Under the pieces are notes generated by a model. That model saw only the letters and a list, made by a program, of their open reading frames with translations, was not told where the DNA came from and did not search any database. A DNA stretch of 64,000 nucleotides from Desulfocurvus sp. (GTDB taxonomy: Bacteria > Desulfobacterota > Desulfovibrionia > Desulfovibrionales > Desulfovibrionaceae): NCBI GenBank assembly GCA_020692325.1, contig JAIMKR010000010.1, positions 1 to 64,000 on the forward strand, given 5' to 3'. Positions 8,686 through 17,691 of the stretch are shown here, one piece after another (the first letter of the stretch is position 1; the number at the start of each line of letters is the position of its first letter). The translations under genes and the position numbers were made by a program.

Positions 8686-9396
8686 TCAGGCCTCGCGTCC
8701 AGGGGCGGGAGATCTCGTCTCGGCCAGACCCGAAAGGCCAGCCGCGTCGAAGGCGCGCAGGCAGCCGGCGGAAAATCCGCGCAGCCGCACGGTCACCCCG
8801 ACCTGACGCGCCTCGCGCAGCAGGCGGACGAGCACGGAGAGGCCTGCCCCGTTGGCGCTGGCCCCGCGCGTGAAATGCAGCACCACGCAGGCCCGTTCCA
8901 GCGCCCGCGCCCGCAAGAGCGCCCGGGCGAGGAATGGTTCGGACTGGGCGGTGACGCCCCCGAGCAGGCGCAGCACCGCCGCGCCTGGTTCCTCCGACAA
9001 CTCGATGTCGCGCCCTCGCAGCAGGGCCGACGCCAAACGCGCCTCGACCCTGGCCAGCGCCCGGCGCAGCGCCCCGATTCCCAACGGTTTGGCCAGCAGA
9101 TCGGCCGCGTCCAGGTTCAACGCCCGCGCGGCCACCCCGTCGGAGACGCCGTCGCACAGCAACACCACCTCGACGTGCGGATCGAGCGCCTTGACGCGCC
9201 GCAGCGCCTCCACGCCATCCAGCACCGGAGCGGCCGCTTCGGCCAACACGATGTCCGGGCGCCTCCGCGCGAAGGACTCCAGCCCGCGCGCGCCGTCGGG
9301 CTCGGCGAGCACATCGTAGCCCATGGCCGAAAGCTGCCGCAGCAGCCTGTCCCGCGGGATCGATTCGTCGTCGATGACCAGGATGCGCTTGTTCAT
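8686..9396 (-). CDS. Receiver-STAS fusion protein with Glu at the phosphorylation position
   Basis: A 236-aa protein. The start at 9396 has AGGAGT upstream, so the longer track frame is not used. Residues 1-120 form a CheY-like receiver: the acidic pair is kept (VIDDES) and the conserved Lys is kept (LLAKPL), but the strand that should end in the phosphorylated Asp reads DIVLAEAAAPVLDG, so Glu stands where Asp is expected, and the usual Thr/Ser is Cys (VVLLCDG). The C-terminal 90 residues resemble a STAS domain (VVLHFTRGASANGAGLSVLVRLL...GVTVRLRGFS), the fold of anti-anti-sigma factors. A Glu can mimic a phosphorylated state, so this may be a constitutively active or phosphorylation-independent regulator. 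No partner kinase or anti-sigma gene is adjacent. Confidence 0.8.
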   Translation of the reverse strand: MNKRILVIDDESIPRDRLLRQLSAMGYDVLAEPDGARGLESFARRRPDIVLAEAAAPVLDGVEALRRVKALDPHVEVVLLCDGVSDGVAARALNLDAADLLAKPLGIGALRRALARVEARLASALLRGRDIELSEEPGAAVLRLLGGVTAQSEPFLARALLRARALERACVVLHFTRGASANGAGLSVLVRLLREARQVGVTVRLRGFSAGCLRAFDAAGLSGLAETRSPAPGREA

Positions 9397-9614
9397 GAAA
9401 ACTCCTTGTGGCCGCGCGCGCACGGCTCCGAACGGCCGTCGCGGCCGCCGGTCAGTGCCGGAATCCGGGGGGAGGAGCCTCATGTGTAGCGCATCGGGCG
9501 AGGGAATCAAGGGGGCGGCGGAAAGTTCCCCCTCTTCCGACGCGCCGGAAATCGCCCGCGCGGGTTGGCACGACGCGCCGATCATGGTACGGGCCGGAGA
9601 GAGGTCTTCCGCCC

Positions 9615-10769
9615 ATGTTCCAACCGACGGATCGATCCGGCCCGGCGTCCGACCCCGACGCCGAGGCTAGGCGGACGCTGCTGGCCCTGTGCTGGCCCGA
9701 GGGACGCAAAAGCTGCCCGCGCTGCGGCGCGGGTGCGCCCTATCAGCTGGCCGGCGGCAGGCTGCGCTGCGGCGGCTGCCGATACACCTTTCACGACTTC
9801 ACCGGCCGCTGGCTCAACGAGGCCGGCCTTTCCCCGCGCCAATGGATCGCCCTCGCCCGGGCCTTCGCGCGCGAGGCCACCGCGCGCGAGGCGGCGGCCG
9901 AACTCGGCATCGCCTACAACACGGCCTACAAGGCGCTGACAGTGCTACGGCTGGCCCTGCTCGCCCAAGAGCCGGACGCCCCACAATTGCTGGCCCCCGG
10001 CGCGCCGCTGGCCCCCCTCGCCCCCGGTGGCGACGGGACCCTCGCCCCGCGCGGGGCGGACCTGCCGGTGTACGGCATCCTCACCGGACCGGCCGAAGTT
10101 TTCGTGGACCTGCTGCCCGAGCTGACGGCGGCAAGCGTGCTGCACTTCATGCGCAACTTCCGGCTGGGCGTGGCGCGGCATGGCGGCGTCATCATCACCG
10201 ATCGCTACAAGAGCTACGACGCCCTGATCCTGTGCGCCGACGAGACCCTTCCCTGGAACGAACCACCGCGCCGCCGGGACGTGGTCTACGCTGAAAGCGG
10301 GGCCTGCCCGTTCTGGGATTTCGCCCGGCCACGCCTGCGACGGTTCAAGGGACTCTCGTGTCTGCGTTTTCCGCTGTACATGAAGGAGCTGGCCCTGCGC
10401 TTCAACATGCGGGGAGCCGACCTGCTCCCCGTGGCGCTGACGGCGCTTTGCGCGCCGACGCCCCACTTCGCCCCGTCGCCGGCCGGCGCGTCAACGCCGG
10501 AACAACGCGAACAGGAGCGAGAGCACGACGCTGACGATCAGACAGGTGACGATGGGAAAGGCGAGGGTGAAGCCACCCCGGCGGATGAAGATATCGCCGG
10601 GCAGACGGAACAGCGGAAAACGCGCCAAACCAAGACGAGCAAACAGCGCTCGCGCGGCCGGCGCGTCCGCCAGGACGAGCAGCAATCCCACGAGCGCCAT
10701 GCCCAGGCCAAGGAAAACCAGAGTGCGCCCCAGTCCAGCCATGCGCCGATTCCTCCTTCCACCGACTAG
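9615..10769 (+). CDS. IS1595/ISXO2-like transposase-derived protein, probably inactive
   Basis: A 384-aa ORF from the ATG at 9615. The N-terminus has a zinc ribbon (CPRCGAGAPYQLAGGRLRCGGC, FHDFTGRW) and a helix-turn-helix-like segment (TAREAAAELGIAYNTAYKAL), the usual front of IS1595-family transposases. The following core keeps ITDRYKSYDAL and the C-terminal YMKELALRFNMR, but I cannot find the DExYxGG block with the first catalytic Asp, nor HTNxIE. No terminal inverted repeats or target duplication were seen. The last 90 or so residues are Lys/Gln/Glu-rich and are simply the antisense of the DUF2905 gene, so the functional protein may end near 10480. A domesticated regulator or a decaying transposase are both possible. 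Confidence 0.6.
   Translation: MFQPTDRSGPASDPDAEARRTLLALCWPEGRKSCPRCGAGAPYQLAGGRLRCGGCRYTFHDFTGRWLNEAGLSPRQWIALARAFAREATAREAAAELGIAYNTAYKALTVLRLALLAQEPDAPQLLAPGAPLAPLAPGGDGTLAPRGADLPVYGILTGPAEVFVDLLPELTAASVLHFMRNFRLGVARHGGVIITDRYKSYDALILCADETLPWNEPPRRRDVVYAESGACPFWDFARPRLRRFKGLSCLRFPLYMKELALRFNMRGADLLPVALTALCAPTPHFAPSPAGASTPEQREQEREHDADDQTGDDGKGEGEATPADEDIAGQTEQRKTRQTKTSKQRSRGRRVRQDEQQSHERHAQAKENQSAPQSSHAPIPPSTD
10491..10742 (-). CDS. DUF2905 family small membrane protein
   Basis: An 83-aa protein. The start at 10742 (MAGLGRTLVF) has GGAGG 9 nt upstream on the minus strand. Two membrane segments flank the family hallmark FRLPGDIFIRRGGFTLAFPIVTCLIVSVVLSLLF, which matches DUF2905 (FPLxxRLPGDIxIxRxxFxFYFP...). 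Function is unknown; members are often encoded near recombination or queuosine genes, which are not seen here. It lies entirely inside the 3' part of the opposite-strand transposase-like ORF. I consider this strand real because the family motif is clear. Confidence 0.85.
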   Translation of the reverse strand: MAGLGRTLVFLGLGMALVGLLLVLADAPAARALFARLGLARFPLFRLPGDIFIRRGGFTLAFPIVTCLIVSVVLSLLFALFRR

Positions 10770-11196
10770 CATCGCGGCCGCCACGGTTCAAGTGTGGCAT
10801 GGCTCGCCGAACTGCCGCAAGAAACTCTCCGCCCCGGAATCAACGCGGGAATAACGCCTTCAGACGCAAGGTCTTCACGCCACCGCCGCTCGGCCTCCCC
10901 CGCGCGCTGACGGTCGTTCACGGCGTTCGCCGCCATGCCCAGGCCGACGATCTCAGCGACGCCATGGTGAAATCCGCCTTCGCGTTCGACGTGGTCCAAT
11001 GCCCCGGCCTGCCCCTGGGCGCGAGCGCCGCATGTCGCCAATCGACGCCGATGCCCTGGTTGTGGAGAGCGACAACCTGCGCCGCCCCATTCCGCCAGCA
11101 TGAGGCGCGCTCGATGACGTGGTCTTCGAGCGGCTCCCGGCCGGCCCCGCCCCGGCCGGTTGACGCGTCGCCACACCGGGGGTACAAGGCATCCCG
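10770..11196. other. Gene-poor region with a possible decayed coding remnant
   Basis: No intact gene is convincing. On the plus strand, 10940-11160 reads ADDLSDAMVKSAFAFDVVQCPG in one frame, and then MSPIDADALVVESDNLRRPI and ALDDVVFERLPAG in another that contains an in-frame TGA. Both fragments look protein-like, as if a gene had been broken by a frameshift and a stop. I could not name the family. The GC-rich stem CCGGCCGG...CCGGCCGG follows at about 11140-11160. Confidence 0.3.
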
Positions 11197-11348
11197 CTTG
11201 TTCTCAGGGCGGGGTGCAATTCCCCACCGGCGGTATCCCGGCGTGCGCGCGGGGGAGCCCGCGAGCGCTCGCTCCATGGGGAGCGGGGTCAGCAGATTCC
11301 GGTGCGAAGCCGGAGCCGACGGTTACAGTCCGGAGGAAAGAGAATGAG
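11197..11348 (+). promoter_or_regulatory. FMN riboswitch (RFN element)
   Basis: The conserved RFN sequence blocks occur in order: TCTCAGGGCGGGGTGCAATTCCCCACCGGCGGTA at the 5' side, then GCCCGCGAGC, GTCAGCAGATTCCGGTGCGAAGCCGGAGCCGACGGTTACAGTCCGGA, and a closing P1 helix (CTTGTTCT pairing with AGAATGAG). It lies about 100 nt upstream of ribB, so FMN should repress that gene. Confidence 0.95.
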
Positions 11349-11431
11349 GCAGTCGACCCGCCGGTCCATGGCGGGCTGCCGTTTGGCGCTCGCCGGCGGC
11401 GTCTGTCCCACGCCCTGATTCTGGCCCAAGC

Positions 11432-11446
11432 TGCCTGAAGGAGGCA
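11432..11446 (+). promoter_or_regulatory. Shine-Dalgarno-sequestering hairpin, probable riboswitch expression platform
   Basis: TGCCT pairs with AGGCA around GAAGG, so the GAAGGAGG ribosome binding site of ribB lies within the loop and 3' stem. I see no terminator with a T tract between the aptamer and the start codon, which favours control at translation initiation. Confidence 0.55.
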
Positions 11447-11450
11447 CGCC

Positions 11451-12095
11451 ATGAATCAGTCCCTGCTTGATCGTTTCGGAACCCCCAAAACCCGTGTCGA
11501 ACGCGCGCTGGACAGCCTGCGCGAGGGAAGCGGCGTTCTCGTCGTGGACGACGAGAACCGCGAGAATGAGGGCGACCTCATCTACCCCGCGCAAACGCTG
11601 AAGCCGGAGCAGATGGCTCTGCTCATCCGCGAGTGCAGCGGCATCGTCTGCCTGTGCCTCACCGACGAACAGGCCGACCGGCTGAACCTGCCCCCCATGG
11701 TGGAGCACAACACCAACCGCAACAAGACCGCCTTCACCGTCACCATCGAGGCCGCCGAGGGCGTGACCACGGGCGTCTCCGCCGCCGACCGCGTGACCAC
11801 AGTCCAGGCCGCCGTGGCCGAGAACGCCAAGCCCGCCGATCTGCACCGGCCGGGGCATGTGTTCCCCCTGCGGGCCAGGTCGGGCGGAGTGCTGGAGCGC
11901 GGCGGTCACACCGAGGCCACAGTCGACCTCATGCGTTTGGCCGGGCTCGCCCCCGCCGGCGTGCTCTGCGAGCTGACCAACCGCGACGGCACCATGGCCC
12001 GTTTGCCCCAGGTGGCGGCCTTCGCCGAGCTGCATGGCCTGCCCCTCATGGCCGTGGCCGACCTGGTGAGCTACCGCAAGGAATTCCGCGACTAG
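11451..12095 (+). CDS. ribB: 3,4-dihydroxy-2-butanone 4-phosphate synthase
   Basis: Stand-alone 214-aa enzyme converting ribulose 5-phosphate to 3,4-dihydroxy-2-butanone 4-phosphate and formate in riboflavin synthesis. Signature segments: [14 protein letters not shown] (acidic metal-binding loop), [65 protein letters not shown] and [12 protein letters not shown]. No GTP cyclohydrolase II domain is fused, so this is the short RibB form. It is preceded by an FMN riboswitch and a strong AGGAGG site, followed by a terminator, and stands apart from any other rib gene in the window. Confidence 0.97.
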   Translation: MNQSLLDRFGTPKTRVERALDSLREGSGVLVVDDENRENEGDLIYPAQTLKPEQMALLIRECSGIVCLCLTDEQADRLNLPPMVEHNTNRNKTAFTVTIEAAEGVTTGVSAADRVTTVQAAVAENAKPADLHRPGHVFPLRARSGGVLERGGHTEATVDLMRLAGLAPAGVLCELTNRDGTMARLPQVAAFAELHGLPLMAVADLVSYRKEFRD

Positions 12096-12120
12096 GCCAT
12101 CGACCGCCGCGACAACGCGA

Positions 12121-12158
12121 AAGGGCCGTCGGGAATTCGCTCCCGGCGGCCCTTTTCG
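12121..12158 (+). terminator. Rho-independent terminator of ribB
   Basis: AAAGGGCCGTCGGGA pairs with TCCCGGCGGCCCTTTT, 25 nt after the ribB stop. Confidence 0.88.
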
Positions 12159-12265
12159 TCGTGGTCCTCGTCACTGCAGGTTGCGGCGCCATCGACGCCC
12201 AAGCGCCGGATCGCCACGCCCGCGTTTTCGTCGCGATGGCCCTTTGCGGGGCGCGACGGCGCGGC

Positions 12266-13606
12266 TCAGCGCTCCGCGCCCGTCATGCCCTGCGGCGTCG
12301 CGCCACCCTGCCCGTCGCCCGCCGGCTCCTGCTCCAGGGCGGGCAGCGCCCGGCGGCTCACCAGCAGGTTCAACGCGCCGGGATTCTTCATCCGACCGGA
12401 AACATACTCGGCGTAGGTTCCGCTGCCGCAGAACAGGTCCACGTGGTTGCCCACGATGGCGCCGCCCGTGTCCTGGGCCATGACCAGCCCGGAAAGGCTC
12501 GTCGGCCCGCCGCTCTGCGGCGCGGGCAGGGGCACGCTCATAGCCAGCGCCGCGCCCAGCGGCACGCGCGAGCGGTCCACCGCCACGGAGGCCATGGGCG
12601 TGAGCAGCTTGCCCATGCTGCCGAAGGGCCCGTTGTCGGCCAGCTTGAAGAACACGTAGCTCTTGTCCGCGGCGAGCAGGCTCTTGGTCAGATCCGGGTG
12701 CTCGCGCACGAACTCACGGATGCGCGGCATACTGGCCTCGCTGGGTTTGAGGTAGCCACGGTTGATGATGGTGCGGCCAAGCATGTTGAGTTCGCGGCCG
12801 TTCTTGTCGGCATAGAGCACGTGCTTCACCTCGCCATCGGGCAGAATGAGCCGGCCGGAGCCCTGAATCTGCAGGAAATACAGTTCGACGCGGTCCCTTA
12901 CCCAGGCCAGCTCGTCGCCCTTGCCCCTGAGTGAGCCGGTGAAATCGATGTCCTCGCGCGAGTAGTAGGGCTTGATGCCGTTTTTCTGCATCCTGTAGCG
13001 CAGCACCTGCCCACGCCAACGCGGATGAAACTCGCCGAGGTCCACCTCCATCATGTCCGCGGGGCGGCCATACAGAGGATAGGGGTAGGCGGGATCAGGC
13101 TTGAGACTGGCCTCGAGATAGGGCTCGTAATAGCCGGTGACGAGCGTGTCCTGTTCCAGGGGATACCAAGCGAAGACCTGGGCCAGCAGGGCCGGGTCGT
13201 CGTCCAGGTAGGGCAACGCGGCGATGAGGTCCTCCAACGTCTGGCGCATGGCTCCCCAGGTGATGGAGAGGCCCGGCCGGCTGAAGGCCGTCGCCCCGGC
13301 CGGCTTTCTGCGCACGTAGGCCAAGCTGGCCTTGAGGCCGGGCTCCAGGTCGCGCCAGGAGCGCAGTCCCTGCGTGGCGGGCGACATGCGCCGGGCCTGC
13401 GCCAGGGCCTCCTCGCGCGGGAGGGGCTCCCAGCTTGGCGCCTGGACCACGGGCGGCCGCACCGGCGGCGCGGGAGGCGGCGGGGTGGGCGGCAGAGGGG
13501 CCCGGGCGCAGCCCCAGGCAAACAGAGCGAGACAGCAGAGCAGGCCGCACAGGCGGCCGGTGAAGCGCGTCCGGAACTTCCGGCGCGACGCGGCGGATGG
13601 GATCAT
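12266..13606 (-). CDS. mltA: Membrane-bound lytic murein transglycosylase A (lipoprotein)
   Basis: A 446-aa protein that cleaves peptidoglycan glycan strands to 1,6-anhydromuropeptides at the inner face of the outer membrane. The start at 13606 gives a lipoprotein signal (CCLALFAWGC), followed by a Pro-rich linker. The MltA domain is recognisable from TGYYEPYLEAS through SREDIDFTGSLRGKGDELAW and FFLQIQGSG, and the C-terminal 3D domain holds VMAQDTGGAIVGNHVDLFCGSG, with the catalytic Asp region. The longer track frame upstream is an antisense shadow of the next gene. Its ATG overlaps the stop of the upstream permease gene by 4 nt, so the two are translationally coupled. Confidence 0.95.
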   Translation of the reverse strand: MIPSAASRRKFRTRFTGRLCGLLCCLALFAWGCARAPLPPTPPPPAPPVRPPVVQAPSWEPLPREEALAQARRMSPATQGLRSWRDLEPGLKASLAYVRRKPAGATAFSRPGLSITWGAMRQTLEDLIAALPYLDDDPALLAQVFAWYPLEQDTLVTGYYEPYLEASLKPDPAYPYPLYGRPADMMEVDLGEFHPRWRGQVLRYRMQKNGIKPYYSREDIDFTGSLRGKGDELAWVRDRVELYFLQIQGSGRLILPDGEVKHVLYADKNGRELNMLGRTIINRGYLKPSEASMPRIREFVREHPDLTKSLLAADKSYVFFKLADNGPFGSMGKLLTPMASVAVDRSRVPLGAALAMSVPLPAPQSGGPTSLSGLVMAQDTGGAIVGNHVDLFCGSGTYAEYVSGRMKNPGALNLLVSRRALPALEQEPAGDGQGGATPQGMTGAER

Positions 13607-14739
13607 GGTTCGTTCCTGTATTCGTGGTAACCGGTGCGCGAGGAAAGCACGTCCTTGTACTCCTCGCCGTAGATCTTGAGCATGACCATGATGAAGGTCA
13701 GAATAAGCGGACCGTAGAAGATGCCCAGCGGCCCGAAGGCGTGCATGCCGCCGAGGATGGACAGGAAGATATAGAAGGGCGAGACCTCGGCCGCGCGCCG
13801 CATGAGCAGCGGACGCAAAATGGTGTCGATGTTGGTGACGATGAGCACGTTGTACAGCAGGAAGAACAGCGCCCACTGCCATTCGCCGAAGAAATACAGG
13901 TACGCCGCGGCGGGAATCCAGACGAGCCCGGTGCCGATGACCGGGATGAGCGAGGACAACCCCATCATGGTGCCCCAGAACAGCGGATTGATGCCCACGA
14001 TGTACAGGCCAAGCGACCCGAACACCCCCTGCAACACCGCGATGAGCAGGCTGCCGAGGAACACCGCGCGCGAAACGCGCTGCAGGCTCTCGATGATGCT
14101 GTCCTCCTGGTGCGTGCGCAGCGGCGCGAGGTACTTCAGCTTCTGCACGATGCCGCGCCCCTCGCGCAGGAAATAGAACATCATGAAGATCATGAGGAAG
14201 AAACGCAGCACCAGCCTGGCCATGTTGCCCACCAGCGTCGCGCTGGCGTCGAGCATGGATTGCGATAATTTGCGCGCGAAATCCAGGATGTAGGCCTGGA
14301 TGTTCGCCTCATCGAGCGGCAGGAACGGAAACCGCACCCGCATCCAGTCCAGCACGGGATCGAGCCGGTGTCCGCGCAGCAGCTCGGCGAAATCGTTGCG
14401 ATTGGCCCAGGCGATGATGGACGTCATGGAGTCCAGCCCCTCCGAGACCAGCCCCCATATGAGAAAGGCCGTGGGCAGCATGATGAGCACCACGATGAGC
14501 AGCGAGGTGATGCCGGCGGACAGATTGGCCCGCCCGCCCAGCTTTTGGAACAGTTTGGCGTTCACTGGCGAGAAGATTATGGCCAGCGCGGCCGAAAGAA
14601 TGATGGTGTTCAGGAAGGGCTCGGCGAGGATGAAGCCGAAGCACAGCGACACCACCAGGAAGAACAGCATGAAATAGGCGAAAATCTTGTTGGAGTGCGG
14701 CAGCGGCGTGTCGAACGTCTCCTTGACTTTGTCGTCCAT
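13603..14739 (-). CDS. AI-2E family (PerM-like) membrane transporter
   Basis: A 378-aa membrane protein. Hydrophobic segments occur in the family arrangement: two near residues 20-60 (FAYFMLFFLVVSLCFGFILAEPFL, TIILSAALAIIF), one after LGGRANLSAGITSLLIVVLI, a soluble middle region, and the C-terminal cluster with GINPLFWGTMMGLSSLIPVIGTGLVWIPAAAYLYF, the diagnostic motif of PF01594. Members have been proposed to export autoinducer-2 or act as Na+/H+ antiporters; substrate is unproven here. It is the first gene of a two-gene unit with mltA. Confidence 0.9.
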   Translation of the reverse strand: MDDKVKETFDTPLPHSNKIFAYFMLFFLVVSLCFGFILAEPFLNTIILSAALAIIFSPVNAKLFQKLGGRANLSAGITSLLIVVLIMLPTAFLIWGLVSEGLDSMTSIIAWANRNDFAELLRGHRLDPVLDWMRVRFPFLPLDEANIQAYILDFARKLSQSMLDASATLVGNMARLVLRFFLMIFMMFYFLREGRGIVQKLKYLAPLRTHQEDSIIESLQRVSRAVFLGSLLIAVLQGVFGSLGLYIVGINPLFWGTMMGLSSLIPVIGTGLVWIPAAAYLYFFGEWQWALFFLLYNVLIVTNIDTILRPLLMRRAAEVSPFYIFLSILGGMHAFGPLGIFYGPLILTFIMVMLKIYGEEYKDVLSSRTGYHEYRNEP

Positions 14740-15161
14740 GGTGCGTCCACTCCCTGCGGCGTTGTTGTGTGCTGCGGGACCACGTCTCGTCGCCCGCCCG
14801 TCGCCCGCATTATCCGAACGGATGCGACGCGGCGTGATTGAAACGGCGCGTAACGTCCTGCCCCCTCTCCAGCGAGAGGCGCGGCGGCGGGAAATCCGCG
14901 TCCCACCTGCCTCGCGGCAGCTTACCGGGCCTGTGTAAGCTCCGGCGCTGGCGCGGTCAAGGGCGGACGCGCACGCTACCCGGGCACGGGCGAATGCTTC
15001 TTGTTTTTTCCGTGGGATGTGTCTAAAGGGAAATCAGCACCGTGCGGGAAAGGGTTTGGCCGCTCGGGGGCAGCAGCTTTCCCGACCCTGCGTTGGCAAC
15101 ACGCGCGGTCGGGAATTTGTGGTGGTCTTGTGTGCAAAAAATTTCAACTGGAGGAATTTGG
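14740..15161. other. Divergent intergenic region upstream of the amino acid ABC operon
   Basis: A 422-nt gap without a convincing gene. A weak promoter-like pair, TTGTTT (15001-15006) and TAAAGG (15024-15029) spaced by 17 nt, faces the ABC operon. Nothing else was recognised. Confidence 0.35.
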
Positions 15162-15962
15162 ATGAAACGCCTGTTCAAATCCATCATCATCGCCGCCGCC
15201 ATGAGCGTGCTCGCCCTGGGCGTGGTCGGTTGCGGCAAAAAGGATGAGCAGAAGCCCGCGGACAACGCCACTGCGGCCGCTTCCGGTCCGAAGACCATCG
15301 TCTTCGCCTCCGACGCCACCTACCCCCCCATGCAGTACATGGATGAAAGCAAGAACATCGTCGGCTTCGAAGTCGATGTGATCAAGGCCGCCGCCGAGAA
15401 GGCCGGCTTCAAGGCCGAGTTCAAGAACGTCGCCTGGGATGGCATTTTCGCCGGTCTGGCCGCAGGCAAGTACGACGCCATTTCGTCCTCCGTGTCCATC
15501 ACCGATGAGCGCAAGGCCGCCATGGACTTCTCCGACCCGATCATGCCCATCGAGCAGATCCTGGTCGTCCCCACGGACAGCAAGGCCACCTCGCTCGCCG
15601 ACCTGAAGGACAAGACCGTGGGCGCGCAGATCAGCACCACCAGCGCCCTGGTGCTGAAGGACGCCAAGGGTCTCAAGGCCGCGAAGACCTACGATGAGGT
15701 CGGTCTCGCCATGGAGGATCTGGTGAAGGGCACCATCCAGGCCGTCCTGGCCGACAGCCCGGTCGCCGTGGAGTACACCTCCCACAAGTACCCGGACAAG
15801 ATCAAAATCGCCGGCGTGGTCAAGAGCGACAAGGTCGAGAACATCGGCATCGCCGTCAAGAAGGGCAACAAGGACGTGCTCGACCTGGTCAACAAGGGCC
15901 TGGCCGCCATCAAGGCCGACGGCACCTTCGACAAGATCAAGGCGCAGCACAACATGAAGTAA
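15162..15962 (+). CDS. Polar amino acid ABC transporter, substrate-binding lipoprotein
   Basis: A 266-aa periplasmic solute-binding protein of family 3 (PF00497). The ATG at 15162 follows GGAGG by 6 nt; the longer track frame begins 40 codons earlier without a site. The lipoprotein signal ends LGVVGC, then a charged linker precedes the binding domain: FASDATYPPMQYMD, GFEVDVIKAAAEKAG, WDGIFAGLAAGKYDAISSSVSITDERK and FSDPIM are classical glutamine/His/Arg-binding protein motifs. It leads a three-gene transporter operon. Specificity (polar amino acids) is from the family; the exact ligand is unknown. Confidence 0.95.
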   Translation: MKRLFKSIIIAAAMSVLALGVVGCGKKDEQKPADNATAAASGPKTIVFASDATYPPMQYMDESKNIVGFEVDVIKAAAEKAGFKAEFKNVAWDGIFAGLAAGKYDAISSSVSITDERKAAMDFSDPIMPIEQILVVPTDSKATSLADLKDKTVGAQISTTSALVLKDAKGLKAAKTYDEVGLAMEDLVKGTIQAVLADSPVAVEYTSHKYPDKIKIAGVVKSDKVENIGIAVKKGNKDVLDLVNKGLAAIKADGTFDKIKAQHNMK

Positions 15963-16001
15963 GCACGGCCGCTCGTCGGTCCGTCTCTTTCGCTTCCATC
16001 G

Positions 16002-16033
16002 CCTGGGGGCCGTCCATCGGCGGTCCCCAGGCA
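16002..16033 (+). promoter_or_regulatory. Intercistronic hairpin in the ABC operon
   Basis: GCCTGGGG pairs with CCCCAGGC, with further GCCG/CGGC pairing, and no T tract. Placed directly after the binding-protein gene, it is the sort of structure that stabilises the upstream message so that the binding protein outnumbers the membrane parts. Confidence 0.5.
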
Positions 16034-16059
16034 TTCCTCACAAGCAAGGGCCTGCACAA

Positions 16060-16828
16060 ATGACCAATAGACAAAAAATCGACGTGGGCGAAGGGGCGGC
16101 CATTCCCACCCGAAACGACTGGGGACTCTTCAACGCCTGGATGATCAGCCTCGTCGGCGCCGTCGCCTCCATCCTCTATCTTCTCATCGCCCACCCGGAG
16201 CCGTATCGCCGCCTGCTCGTCTACCTCGGCGACGGCATCGTCATCACCTTCAAGGTCACCATCGCCTCCATCCTCTGCGCCTGTTGCATCGGGCTCATCA
16301 CGGGTCTGGGACGCGTGTCGAAGAACAAGGTGATCAACCTGATCGCCTCCACATACGTGGAGATCATCCGCGGCATTCCGCTGCTGGTGCAACTTTTCTA
16401 CATTTACTACGCCCTGGGACGCTTCCTCAACGTGCCCGACCTGACGGCCGCCGTCATCGCCATGAGCGTGTGCTACGGCGCCTACATGGGCGAGGTGTTC
16501 CGCGCGGGCATCACCGCCATCGACAAGGGCCAGACCGAGGCCGCCCGGTCCCTCGGGTTCAACACCCGGCAGACCATGTTCCTGGTCATTCTGCCCCAGG
16601 CATGGCGCACCATTCTGCCGCCCGTGGGCAATGAATTCATCGCACTGTTGAAGGACACCTCGCTCGTGTCCATCCTGGCCGTGGCCGATTTGCTGCGCCG
16701 CGGACGCGAGTTCTCCAGCGAGACCTTCCTGTACTTCGAGACCTATACAATGGTCGCGCTCGTCTATCTCGTCATCACGCTCATTCTCTCCAAGGGAGTG
16801 AGCTTCATGGAAGCGAGGCTCAGCCACT

Positions 16829-16842
<14 letters not shown>
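16060..16842 (+). CDS. Polar amino acid ABC transporter, permease
   Basis: A 260-aa inner-membrane permease of the His/Glu/Gln/Arg type. A hydrophobic segment near residues 25-45 is followed by several TM helices. The typical [19 protein letters not shown] and the cytoplasmic EAA loop ([45 protein letters not shown]) that docks with the ATPase are clear. One permease serves as a presumed homodimer. It overlaps the ATPase gene by 14 nt. Confidence 0.95.
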
Positions 16843-17575
<733 letters not shown>

Positions 17576-17592
17576 CCCGGCAAGGGCGTTCG

Positions 17593-17630
17593 GCGGGGCG
17601 CCTCCCGGGAGGCACCCCGCGATCCTTTTT
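17593..17630 (+). terminator. Terminator of the amino acid ABC operon
   Basis: GCGGGGCGCCTCCC pairs with GGGAGGCACCCCGC and is followed by GATCCTTTTT. Confidence 0.85.
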
Positions 17631-17691
17631 CCCCACGTTCTTGCGCCAGCCGGCGCACCGGCGTGAGACGGCAGACACCCCGGAGGCCCTC

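Noticed and set aside
11041-11163. In-frame TGA (at about 11102) in a protein-like fragment as a second selenocysteine
   Set aside because: The upstream part of the same protein-like sequence is in a different frame, there is no ribosome binding site, and I found no fitting hairpin after the TGA. Pseudogene decay is simpler.
10799-11347. 182-aa plus-strand ORF running into the FMN riboswitch
   Set aside because: It would translate through the conserved aptamer and shows no family motif beyond the decayed fragment described.
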